DNA of 10,948 nucleotides from an uncultured Spirochaetales bacterium (lineage in GTDB: Bacteria > Spirochaetota > Spirochaetia > Sphaerochaetales > Sphaerochaetaceae): positions 1 through 10,948 of the forward strand of contig CALFMX010000023.1 of the NCBI GenBank assembly GCA_937902565.1. Reading direction: 5' to 3'. The notes under the pieces were generated by a model. The model saw only the letters and a program-made list of their open reading frames with translations, did not search any database and had not been told where the DNA came from. Of this stretch, positions 1-5,720 are shown in pieces. How positions within the stretch are numbered: position 1 is the first letter of the stretch; each line of letters opens with the position of its first letter. The translations under genes were made by a program, and so were the position numbers.

Positions 1-80
1 TTTCTTATTATGAGGCAACGACCCCCAAAGTTAGATTTTGTTATGAGGCATCACGCCATTCCTGGAAAAAATATGATGCC
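1..80. other. AT-rich left end, no gene recognised
   Basis: The stretch holds a 10-base direct repeat TTATGAGGCA (8-17 and 41-50) and a 7-base inverted repeat GGCATCA (47-53) / TGATGCC (74-80). Plus frame 1 is open from base 1 to a TGA at 82-84 and ends in PGKNMMP, but I recognise no protein in its 27 residues, and the end overlaps the tRNA promoter. It could be the 3' tail of an upstream gene or simply intergenic. Confidence 0.4.
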
Positions 81-110
81 TTGACTAAAGCTCTTAACCC
101 TTAGTATAGT
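81..110 (+). promoter_or_regulatory. sigma70-like promoter for tRNA-Thr
   Basis: A -35 box TTGACT (81-86) and a -10 box TATAGT (105-110) are separated by 18 bases. Transcription would start near 117, about eight bases before the mature tRNA 5' end at 125. Both boxes are one mismatch from consensus. The position fits a short 5' leader removed by RNase P. This is a sequence match only. Confidence 0.7.
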
Positions 111-124
111 GCAACAGCAGTATC

Positions 125-198
125 GCCGACTTAGCTCAGCTGGCCAGAGCACGTGACTTGTAATCTCGGGGTCGTCAGTTCGAATCTGACAGTCGGCT
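125..198 (+). tRNA. tRNA-Thr (anticodon UGU)
   Basis: A full cloverleaf can be drawn. The acceptor stem GCCGACT pairs with AGTCGGC, the D stem is GCTC/GAGC, the anticodon loop is CTTGTAA with anticodon TGT reading ACA (Thr), the variable loop has five bases, and the T arm is GTCAG-TTCGAAT-CTGAC. The discriminator base is T198 and the next bases are CTCT, so the 3' CCA is not encoded and must be added after RNase Z or exonuclease trimming. The anticodon stem CGTGA/TCTCG has one T-T mismatch at its middle pair (tRNA positions 29-41); all other stems pair fully. It has its own promoter upstream and a hairpin terminator downstream, so it is probably a single-gene transcript. Confidence 0.95.
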
Positions 199-203
199 CT
201 CTT

Positions 204-230
204 CAGGCACACCGGAGGGTGTGCCTGTTT
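204..230 (+). terminator. Rho-independent terminator after tRNA-Thr
   Basis: A perfect 10-bp stem, CAGGCACACC (204-213) with GGTGTGCCTG (218-227), closes a GGAG loop and is followed by TTTCAATT. It begins six bases after the tRNA end. The T-tract is short but present on the plus strand. On the minus strand the hairpin lies directly after the aroA stop codon but is followed by GAAGAG rather than T's, so it would be a weak terminator for aroA. Confidence 0.8.
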
Positions 231-1519
231 CAATTACACCAGATCTTTGCCCCGCATCGGGCAAGATCCTCACAAAAACCGGGATAGGAGACGGAGACGC
301 ACTCCCCTCCCTCGATGACCACCTCACCCGTTGCTGCCAAGCCAGCCACCGATAGCGCCATCGCGATGCGATGGTCACCTGAGGAGGAGACCCGCCCACC
401 TGTAATCGTGTTCGGCCCGTCTACGACGAGCTCATCACCCTCGCTGTGCACCCTGCACCCCAGGGCGGTGAGCGTCCGCTCCATCTCAAAGACCCGGTCG
501 GTCTCCTTCTGCCTGACATGGGCGAGGTTGGTGAAACGGGTCCTGCCGGTCGCCTGGGTGGCGAGGACGGCCAGGGCGGGCAGCATATCGGGGGTGGGCC
601 CGAGGTCGATGGTGTGGCCTCCGACAAGCGGGGTGCCTCCCCGGACAGTGACACGGTGACCCGGTTCATCAATCTCCACGTGGGCACCAAAGGCTGCGAG
701 GTGGTCCACAATCGCACGATCACCCTGCGAGTCGGCAACGTCCACCCCCAAGACCGTCAGATGTGAGTCGGTGATCGCTGCAGCGACCAGCGGGAAGGCT
801 GCACTTGACCAGTCGGCCGGGATTGTATGGTCCCCTGCCCGATAGTGCTGTTTCCCCGTGACGTGGAAGCGGGAAAAGGAGCCGTCGTGGGCAACGGAGA
901 CCCCGTAGCGCTCCATCCAATCGAGGCTGAGGCGCACATAGGGCGTCTCCTGCGGATTGGTGACGACGATCTCGGTGTCACCATCAAGGAGGGGGGTTGA
1001 GAGCAGGAGGGAGGAGACGAACTGGCTGTTCGACCCATCGATGACCACCCTGCCCCCGCTCATCCTGCCGCCGATGACCACCGGCGGGGCAGTACGCGAC
1101 GGGTGGGTGAAGAGGACCGTTGCGCCCAGCTGCCGGATTGCTTCGGCCAGCGCCCCGATGGTCCGGCGCCTGATCTGCTCATCACCGGTGATGATCGTAT
1201 ACCCATCACCAAGCGCTGCCACCGATGCAAAGAGCGTGGTGGTGGTCCCGCTATTGGCGGTATCGATGATATCAGGGGGTGCCATCGGGCGGGAGCCGAC
1301 GCCGTCGATGAGCAGCCGGTTCCCCTCCTCGGTGATGGTTGCACCGAACTGCCGTGCTGCCGTGAGGGCAGAGAGGCCATCGCCGCTGAGGAGGGCTCCC
1401 TCGATGGTGCTCCTCCTCTCGCTGAGTAGGGAGAGCAGGAGCGCGCGGATGGTGTGGCTCTTGGAGCCGGGGATCCTGATCGTATGGGAGAGCACAGATG
1501 GCAAGACGTGAATATCCAT
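230..1519 (-). CDS. aroA: 3-phosphoshikimate 1-carboxyvinyltransferase (EPSP synthase)
   Basis: The enzyme transfers the enolpyruvyl group of PEP to shikimate 3-phosphate, the sixth shikimate-pathway step, in the cytoplasm. The 429-residue length is normal for the family. Visible motifs are PGSKS at 17-21 with R25 (E. coli K22, S23, R27), NSGTT at 89-93, GDEQIRRR at 112-119, the NSQF segment (Q171 region), TPDMLP (D313 region), QKETDR (E341/R344 region) and GDHRIAM at 381-387. Three usually conserved positions differ: T95 where E. coli has R100, T120 where RPxG has Pro, and V410 where E. coli has K411. The start at 1519 is chosen because GAGGTGAGGTG (1524-1534) is well placed before it; an in-frame GTG at 1531 lies inside that ribosome-binding site. 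It is the last gene of the thiN-aroH run, 52 bases after aroH. Confidence 0.93.
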   Translation of the reverse strand: MDIHVLPSVLSHTIRIPGSKSHTIRALLLSLLSERRSTIEGALLSGDGLSALTAARQFGATITEEGNRLLIDGVGSRPMAPPDIIDTANSGTTTTLFASVAALGDGYTIITGDEQIRRRTIGALAEAIRQLGATVLFTHPSRTAPPVVIGGRMSGGRVVIDGSNSQFVSSLLLSTPLLDGDTEIVVTNPQETPYVRLSLDWMERYGVSVAHDGSFSRFHVTGKQHYRAGDHTIPADWSSAAFPLVAAAITDSHLTVLGVDVADSQGDRAIVDHLAAFGAHVEIDEPGHRVTVRGGTPLVGGHTIDLGPTPDMLPALAVLATQATGRTRFTNLAHVRQKETDRVFEMERTLTALGCRVHSEGDELVVDGPNTITGGRVSSSGDHRIAMALSVAGLAATGEVVIEGGECVSVSYPGFCEDLARCGAKIWCN

Positions 1520-1523
1520 GGGG

Positions 1524-1534
1524 CACCTCACCTC
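1524..1534 (-). promoter_or_regulatory. ribosome-binding site of aroA
   Basis: The minus strand reads GAGGTGAGGTG followed by CCCC and the ATG at 1519. It contains two overlapping Shine-Dalgarno-like GAGG/AGG elements. The placement decides the start in favour of ATG 1519 over the GTG at 1531, which would have no site of its own. Confidence 0.7.
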
Positions 1535-1571
1535 GAGTATGCACAGAAGATTTCAATTATGCAATCAAGGG

Positions 1572-1949
1572 TCAAGCGGGGGGAAAGAGGTCCGGTCTCA
1601 AGCGTTCGGCCCCATCGAGAAAGACAGGCTTCAGGCCCTCGATGTAGCAGTTGCAGGTCACCAGCATCCTGATGACCCGCTCCATCATGCCGGCAATCTC
1701 GAGTTCAGGCATGCAGAAGAGGGGCACCGAGGCGCAGTAGCCTCCCCGGCGGAGCCCCGTAGCTGGGTTGAGGCTGACGAGGTCTCCCGTCTGCGTGATC
1801 AGGAGGCTGGCGACCATCCCCTCCTCCAGGCCATTGACCGCAAGGAGGGTGGCCCAGAGCTTCTGGGCCGCAGCACTGATCAGGGACGGGTCATCGGAGG
1901 CGACGCAGATTGCGCCCCGGACCACTGAGATGGTAGGGAGGGTATTCAA
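1572..1949 (-). CDS. aroH: chorismate mutase, AroH type
   Basis: It converts chorismate to prephenate, the branch point toward phenylalanine and tyrosine. At 125 residues it matches the short trimeric AroH class (B. subtilis, 127). Aligned by eye with B. subtilis AroH, it keeps VRGA with R11 (Arg7), R67 (Arg63), C79 and E82 in VPLFCMPELEIAG (Cys75, Glu78), R94 in VIRM (Arg90) and LRPDL at 117-121 with R118 (Arg116). Differences are N61 for Phe57, T64 for Lys60 and F110 for Tyr108. The start is TTG at 1949: it overlaps the TGA stop of the preceding membrane-protein gene by two bases (TTGA) and has GGGGTGA a few bases upstream. Reading further upstream in frame runs through the membrane-protein gene in the wrong frame, so a longer product is not credible. 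aroA follows 52 bases downstream. Confidence 0.9.
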   Translation of the reverse strand: MNTLPTISVVRGAICVASDDPSLISAAAQKLWATLLAVNGLEEGMVASLLITQTGDLVSLNPATGLRRGGYCASVPLFCMPELEIAGMMERVIRMLVTCNCYIEGLKPVFLDGAERLRPDLFPPA

Positions 1950-2287
1950 CTGATCGTCACCCCACTGGTAAAGAGGGTCTCGAGGATCGAGAGCAGGAGG
2001 GCGAGGGCATAGATGGCTGCCATTCTCAGGAGGGTGAGGACAACCTCGGTTGTCGGGAAGAGCCCATTGCCGACAAAGACGATGACGGAGAAGATCAACA
2101 GCCAGAAGCCGAAGAGCAGGCTGGTCCACCCGACCAGGGTAAGGCAGTAGATGAGGAGGTCGATAAAGGACTGCTGCACACGGAAGTACCCGCCGAGGGT
2201 GTAGACGAGGAAGAAAAATACGTAGAGCAGAAGCGTATACGTATGGACCCGTGATGAGAATGCCAACAAACGTCGTGATTGCAACAT
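1946..2287 (-). CDS. small integral membrane protein, unknown function
   Basis: A 113-residue hydrophobic protein that I do not recognise. It starts MLQSRRLLAFSSRV, a basic segment of about 15 residues, followed by about three membrane helices near residues 17-37, 42-72 (a long stretch, possibly two helices) and 84-105. The start at ATG 2287 is preferred because AGGA lies six bases upstream. An ATG at 2302 that overlaps the thiN TGA by one base would add five residues (MIGLG) and is also possible. Its stop overlaps the TTG start of aroH, so it is probably translated with thiN and aroH. Nothing in the sequence says whether it is a transporter component; the neighbourhood alone cannot decide. 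Confidence 0.75.
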   Translation of the reverse strand: MLQSRRLLAFSSRVHTYTLLLYVFFFLVYTLGGYFRVQQSFIDLLIYCLTLVGWTSLLFGFWLLIFSVIVFVGNGLFPTTEVVLTLLRMAAIYALALLLSILETLFTSGVTIS

Positions 2288-2301
2288 ACCCAATCCTATC
2301 A

Positions 2302-2943
2302 TCAACGGTGCCGGTCGGCAACTGGAAAACTGACAAGAACACCACTGCCATGCTCCACATCCACGCGCAAGGTTGTGCCAGTGGTGCGATTGGAGAGGGA
2401 GATCGAGGTGATTGAGATCACCGCCTCGACAAGCGGCCAGACCAACTGCCGGGCCGTTACGGTTGTTGCCTCCCCCATGATAGATGGCAGGAAGCTGACC
2501 GTCTGATCCTTCTCCAAGGCGGTGAAGGTCTTGGTCCCCGTAACCAGATACATCGTCTCATGGCCTGTTTGCCAGATGAGCGGGGCACCGTAGCGGGAGA
2601 AGAGTGCGTAGGTTGCCAAGAGGTGATCGATCCGTCGCCCACCCCCTCCCAGGAGAATCCACTCCTCAAAGCCGGCCGCCTTCGCCTCGATGAGGGCGAG
2701 CTCGGTGTCGCTTTGGTCCTTGTCCCGGGGGCTGCGCTTGATGACGAGGGAGGGGGAGTCGATGGGATCCCGGGATGTGGTGGAGTCAAAGTCCCCGACC
2801 CAGAGGTCGACATCCAGCGAGAGGCGCCGTGCCAGCTCCCAGCCGCTGTCTGCACAGATGACCAAATCTCCTGCCTGCCGCTCGTATGCAATGGGAGGTG
2901 TGGGCCCCGACCCACCGGTGACGATTATTGCTCTCTTGACCAT
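2302..2943 (-). CDS. thiN: thiamine pyrophosphokinase
   Basis: It transfers pyrophosphate from ATP to thiamine to give thiamine pyrophosphate, in the cytoplasm. The 213-residue length is usual for bacterial TPK. The N-terminal catalytic domain shows ICADSGW (29-35), VGDFDS (49-54), DKDQSDTELAL (74-84) and GGGGRRIDHLL (99-109), the acidic and glycine motifs of the family. The C-terminal thiamine-binding domain carries SLSNRTTG near 183 and a final hydrophobic strand GVLVSF. The start at ATG 2943 opens the motif-bearing frame; the upstream sequence AATGAAAAAGC offers no good Shine-Dalgarno. It is the first gene of the minus-strand run and diverges from the DUF1015 gene across 70 bases. The symbol thiN is used for the bacterial enzyme. 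Confidence 0.92.
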   Translation of the reverse strand: MVKRAIIVTGGSGPTPPIAYERQAGDLVICADSGWELARRLSLDVDLWVGDFDSTTSRDPIDSPSLVIKRSPRDKDQSDTELALIEAKAAGFEEWILLGGGGRRIDHLLATYALFSRYGAPLIWQTGHETMYLVTGTKTFTALEKDQTVSFLPSIMGEATTVTARQLVWPLVEAVISITSISLSNRTTGTTLRVDVEHGSGVLVSFPVADRHR

Positions 2944-2952
2944 GCTTTTTCA

Positions 2953-2981
2953 TTGCCCCCGACCGTGTTCTGGCTTAGTAT
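2953..2981 (+). promoter_or_regulatory. possible promoter of the DUF1015 gene
   Basis: TTGCCC (2953-2958), a 17-base spacer and TAGTAT (2976-2981) lie in the AT-rich 70-base gap between thiN and the DUF1015 gene. Each box is two mismatches or fewer from consensus. A start near 2988 would leave a leader of about 26 bases. The opposite strand must also hold a thiN promoter; TTTTCG with TACTAA sixteen bases on is only a weak candidate. Confidence 0.4.
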
Positions 2982-3013
2982 GGTATCACAATAACACGAA
3001 AAGAAGGTACCTC

Positions 3014-4333
3014 ATGACCAAGAGAAGAGAGCAAGTGGCAGTGCATGGACTCGCCTGTGCGGACATCCTGGTTCCCAAGGCGGGAATAGACATGGAGAAG
3101 TGGGCCATCGTCGCCTGCGACCAGTACACCTCCGAGCCGGAGTATTGGACACGTGTCGCCCAAACGGTCGGCAGTGCCCCCTCCACCCTCCATATGATCT
3201 ATCCGGAAGTCTATCTCGAGGAGGAGAATCCGGGCAAGCGGATCGAGGCGATCAACCGTACGATGGCACAGTACCTCGATGATGGGCTCTTCGACTGCTA
3301 CCCCAACGCCTTCTTCCTCATTGAACGAAAGACAGCGGCTGACAAGGAGGGGCGGTGGGGCCTCCTCGCCTGCCTCGACCTCGACGAGTATGACTATAGC
3401 GTCGATTCCACCTCCCTGATCAGGGCCACCGAAGGGACGATCCTCGACCGCATCCCCCCGCGCAAGGCGATCAGGAAGCATGCCACCCTCGAAGTCCCCC
3501 ACATCCTGGTGTTGATCAATGACGCGGCGCGCTCGGTCATCGAGCCCCTTGCCGCCAAACGGGAGACGCTCAGGCACATCTACGATACCCCCCTCATGGA
3601 GGGAGGCGGTTCGGTCTCCGCCTGGCTGGTCGACAGTGAAGCGGACCGCGGGGAAGTCTTTGGCGCCATCGAGACGCTCCACAGCGCCCTCGATCCGGCA
3701 AACCCCCTCCTCTTTGCCATGGGCGACGGCAACCACAGCCTGGCCACGGCCAAGAGCTGCTGGGAGGATATCAAGGCCACCCTCCCCGAGGGGGAGCGTG
3801 CAGCCCACCCTGCCCGCTTCGCCCTGGTCGAGATCGAGAACATCCACGACCCGGCCCTGGAGTTCGAGCCGATCCACCGCACCCTCTTCGGCCTCAGCCA
3901 GGAGTCGTTCGAACGCTCGCTTGCAGGGGTGTGCACCTCATTCAGGAAGGAGGCGGTCCGATCACTGGAAGAGATCAACGACCTCATCGACTGCGGCGAT
4001 GGCGAGCAGCGCTTTGGCTACAGTGATGCGCATGGGTACTGGGTCTATACCCTCATCGGGGCAGACCACTCCATCGCAGCCGGATCGCTGCAGAGCGTCA
4101 TCGATGCCCTTTTGAAGGCAAAAACCTGCACAGTTGACTATATTCATGGCAAAGAGGTCACCATCAAGCTTGGGCAGAAGAGCGGCAATATCGCCCTGAT
4201 CCTCCCCGAAGTCTCCAAGGCGACCTTCTTTGACACGATCGTGCATGACCGTGCACTTCCACGCAAGACCTTCTCCATGGGAGAGGCCCAGGAGAAGCGG
4301 TTCTACATCGAGGCACGGAAAATCCGGATCTAA
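3014..4333 (+). CDS. DUF1015 family protein
   Basis: A 439-residue soluble protein of the DUF1015 family, whose function I do not know. Recognisable features are the N-terminal WAIVACDQYTSEPEYW segment (residues 30-45), the RATEGTILDRIPPR segment in the middle, and MGDGNHSLATAK (236-247), the most characteristic motif. The C-terminal half ends with a lysine-rich GEAQEKRFYIEARKIRI tail. No signal peptide or membrane helix is seen. ATG 3014 is chosen because AGAAGG (3002-3007) sits six bases upstream and the homologous part begins here; the open frame continues further upstream but there overlaps thiN. Its TAA stop shares bases with the TAG stop of the convergent ftsB-like gene. Confidence 0.88.
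   Translation: MTKRREQVAVHGLACADILVPKAGIDMEKWAIVACDQYTSEPEYWTRVAQTVGSAPSTLHMIYPEVYLEEENPGKRIEAINRTMAQYLDDGLFDCYPNAFFLIERKTAADKEGRWGLLACLDLDEYDYSVDSTSLIRATEGTILDRIPPRKAIRKHATLEVPHILVLINDAARSVIEPLAAKRETLRHIYDTPLMEGGGSVSAWLVDSEADRGEVFGAIETLHSALDPANPLLFAMGDGNHSLATAKSCWEDIKATLPEGERAAHPARFALVEIENIHDPALEFEPIHRTLFGLSQESFERSLAGVCTSFRKEAVRSLEEINDLIDCGDGEQRFGYSDAHGYWVYTLIGADHSIAAGSLQSVIDALLKAKTCTVDYIHGKEVTIKLGQKSGNIALILPEVSKATFFDTIVHDRALPRKTFSMGEAQEKRFYIEARKIRI
4330..4333. other. shared convergent stop codons (CTAA)
   Basis: The plus-strand TAA (4331-4333) of the DUF1015 gene and the minus-strand TAG (4332-4330) of the ftsB-like gene overlap within CTAA. No intergenic space is left for a terminator, so the two transcripts must overlap antisense at their 3' ends or stop inside each other's genes. 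Confidence 0.9.
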
Positions 4334-4752
4334 CGGCGATGTCGGGTCATGGCCACCACGGCCACGGTCACGATCAGTGCGTTCAGTAGGGAGAGCAGTA
4401 CTATGTACGGCGTTGCCAGCCCCTCGAATGAGGGGCGCTGGGCCGTGTAGCGTGTCGGCTTGATCGTCACCTCCTCGGGGGGCAGGTCAAAGTAGAAGAC
4501 GGTCTCGCCCTCCTCAAGGTACCCGTACTTGAACGCGGCGTCCTTTATCGCATCGGGACTCTGCATCTGGGAGCGCTGGGCAGCGAGCGAATCGACCTCG
4601 AGGGCGAGCAATTCATCGGCATAGGCGAGGCGTTGGATTTCTTCCTTGAGGGCCTGATTGTGCAAATATCCGCCTTTTCCTGCAAAAGAAAGCAGAATTA
4701 GGTACGAAATTGCACCGGTTAGGCCAAATATGGTAAGTATTTTCCTTGTCAT
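4330..4752 (-). CDS. FtsB/DivIC-like septum formation initiator family protein
   Basis: FtsB/DivIC proteins are small bitopic division proteins that bridge FtsL and FtsQ at the septum. This 140-residue protein has a membrane helix at about 6-24, a heptad-rich coiled coil at about 29-62 (ALKEEIQRLAYADELLALEV) and the typical post-coil segment DAIKDAAFKYGYLEEGETVFYF (within 67-88). Unusually, it continues for 50 residues with a polar linker and a second hydrophobic helix at 113-135 ending in TRHRR, which would put both ends in the cytoplasm. The start is ATG 4752 with GGGA nearby; an in-frame TTG at 4764 directly abuts AGAGG and is less likely. It diverges from the GGDEF-like gene and overlaps the DUF1015 stop. 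The family call rests on architecture and the short GYxxxGE motif. Confidence 0.78.
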   Translation of the reverse strand: MTRKILTIFGLTGAISYLILLSFAGKGGYLHNQALKEEIQRLAYADELLALEVDSLAAQRSQMQSPDAIKDAAFKYGYLEEGETVFYFDLPPEEVTIKPTRYTAQRPSFEGLATPYIVLLSLLNALIVTVAVVAMTRHRR

Positions 4753-4774
4753 GTTCCCACGCAACCTCTATAAT
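4746..4774 (+). promoter_or_regulatory. sigma70-like promoter of the GGDEF-like membrane protein gene
   Basis: TTGTCA (4746-4751), exactly 17 bases, then the perfect -10 TATAAT (4769-4774). The -35 box overlaps the first codons of the divergent ftsB-like gene. Transcription would start near 4781, giving a leader of about 46 bases that includes the 14-base palindrome at 4784-4797. Confidence 0.65.
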
Positions 4775-4778
4775 AGCA

Positions 4779-4808
4779 ATGATACTATAGCTATAGTGGT
4801 AGTGTAAA
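4779..4808 (-). promoter_or_regulatory. possible promoter of the ftsB-like gene
   Basis: On the minus strand TTTACA (4808-4803) and TATCAT (4784-4779) are 18 bases apart, and the palindrome falls in the spacer. A start near 4772 would leave a leader of about 20 bases before ATG 4752. Other -10-like hexamers, such as TATTAT at 4775-4770, are present, so the exact boxes are uncertain. Confidence 0.4.
4784..4797. promoter_or_regulatory. 14-base perfect palindrome, operator candidate
   Basis: ACTATAGCTATAGT is identical to its reverse complement. It lies between the two divergent genes, at about +4 to +17 of the plus-strand transcript and inside the spacer of the proposed minus-strand promoter. 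A bound dimeric regulator could therefore affect both genes. No regulator gene is adjacent, and the same bases contain TATAGT on both strands, so the symmetry could partly reflect -10-like sequence. Confidence 0.4.
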
Positions 4809-4826
4809 GTTTGGCTGGAGGTAGTG

Positions 4827-5720
4827 ATGTCTGCAAATAAGCACTATGGAAGACAGATTGTGTTGAGTCTGTTCCTTACGGTCTTTATCATTCTGGGTTT
4901 GCTCTATCTGGCATCGCGTTTTCTTCTACCGCATTTTGAGATTGACCAACAACAGGTCTATTCGGTACTGGTCAAGCTCTTCCCACTGCTCCTTGGCCTG
5001 ATCATGATCGAGATTGGTGTCCTTGTCGCCCGACGCCGTGATGAGGAGATTGCCGAAGAGAGCGACAAGTTACCTCCCAACGCCTATGACCGTCCCTTCT
5101 ACACCCTTCCCGGGGACGATCCGATGCACCTCCATACCGAGGACCTGAGCCTTGCCCAGAGCCCGGCGGTCGAGTCGGTCATCGAGGAGCCGGTCTTCCA
5201 GCAGACCGTGATGCCCGTCGAGCCGGCCAAGGCGGCGGTACCCGAGGTAGAGGTTCCCCCTGCCGTTGTGCCACCCGCTGAGATTCCGGTACCGATTGTG
5301 GTGACTACTGAGGTTCCCGAACGATCATATGCCGAGTACGAATCGGAAATCTATAATATCACTGATTTCGACAGCGTGCTGGAAGTCGAGCTTGAAAACG
5401 CCATCCAGATGGAGTATGACCTCACCCTCGTCGTCATCAATGTCGATGACGGTCCGACCGAGCTGATCGCCAACAAGCTGGTGACCCAGAGCGGCGACCT
5501 CGCCTACAGCTTCGTCAGAGGCGACAACTCCATCGCCATGGTCCTCCCCTTCTACAACAATGATGAGGCGCGCGCCTTCACCCTCTCGCTCATCGAGAGC
5601 TGTGAACGGGAGTTCTCCCCATCCCTCTTGAGTGTGGGCTTCGCGTCACGGGCATCGAGGATGATCGAACCTGCCCAGCTCATCCTGGAGGCTGAGGCAG
5701 CGTCAAAGCGCGCCAGCTAA
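4827..5720 (+). CDS. two-helix membrane protein with degenerate GGDEF-like C-terminal domain
   Basis: A 297-residue protein with two membrane helices (about 10-33 and 45-68) separated by a short loop. An RRR stop-transfer segment, a low-complexity Pro/Val/Glu linker (about 115-165) and a C-terminal domain (about 178-297) follow. That domain reads like a diguanylate-cyclase fold: DFDSVLEVELENAI, the strand LTLVVINVDD, AYSFVRGDNSIAMVLPF in place of the RxGGDEF strand, LLSVGFAS for the usual SxGxA strand, and a last helix AQLILEAEAASKRAS like ADxALYxAK. RGDNS (231-235) replaces GGDEF, so catalysis is unlikely. The start at ATG 4827 has GGAGG (4817-4821) five bases upstream; GTG 4824 is too close. 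The domain assignment is by eye; the gene is divergent from the ftsB-like gene and its stop overlaps that of rnz. Confidence 0.72.
   Translation: MSANKHYGRQIVLSLFLTVFIILGLLYLASRFLLPHFEIDQQQVYSVLVKLFPLLLGLIMIEIGVLVARRRDEEIAEESDKLPPNAYDRPFYTLPGDDPMHLHTEDLSLAQSPAVESVIEEPVFQQTVMPVEPAKAAVPEVEVPPAVVPPAEIPVPIVVTTEVPERSYAEYESEIYNITDFDSVLEVELENAIQMEYDLTLVVINVDDGPTELIANKLVTQSGDLAYSFVRGDNSIAMVLPFYNNDEARAFTLSLIESCEREFSPSLLSVGFASRASRMIEPAQLILEAEAASKRAS
5717..5720. other. shared convergent stop codons (CTAA)
   Basis: The plus-strand TAA (5718-5720) of the GGDEF-like gene and the minus-strand TAG (5719-5717) of rnz overlap in the same CTAA arrangement as at 4330-4333. No hairpin with a T-tract is visible around it on either strand. 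Confidence 0.9.

Noticed and set aside
51..233. Minus-strand open frame containing a CQIRTDDPE-type peptide
   Set aside because: It is the antisense of tRNA-Thr and its promoter; such peptides are a common false call over tRNA genes.
1520..1571. Promoter between aroH and aroA
   Set aside because: TTGATT, TTGAAA, CATAAT and CATACT are present but none pair at a 16-18 base spacing.
1950..2360. Longer N-terminal extension of aroH in the same frame
   Set aside because: The extension runs through the membrane-protein gene in the wrong frame, with Pro/Arg-rich nonsense; the TTG at 1949 gives the correct AroH length.
2690..3013. Longer N-terminus for the DUF1015 protein
   Set aside because: It would overlap thiN antisense and lacks homology; ATG 3014 has a good ribosome-binding site.
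2975..3877. 300-residue open frame antisense to the DUF1015 gene
   Set aside because: Low-complexity Gly/Asp/Val composition typical of an antisense shadow in GC-rich DNA; no family resemblance.
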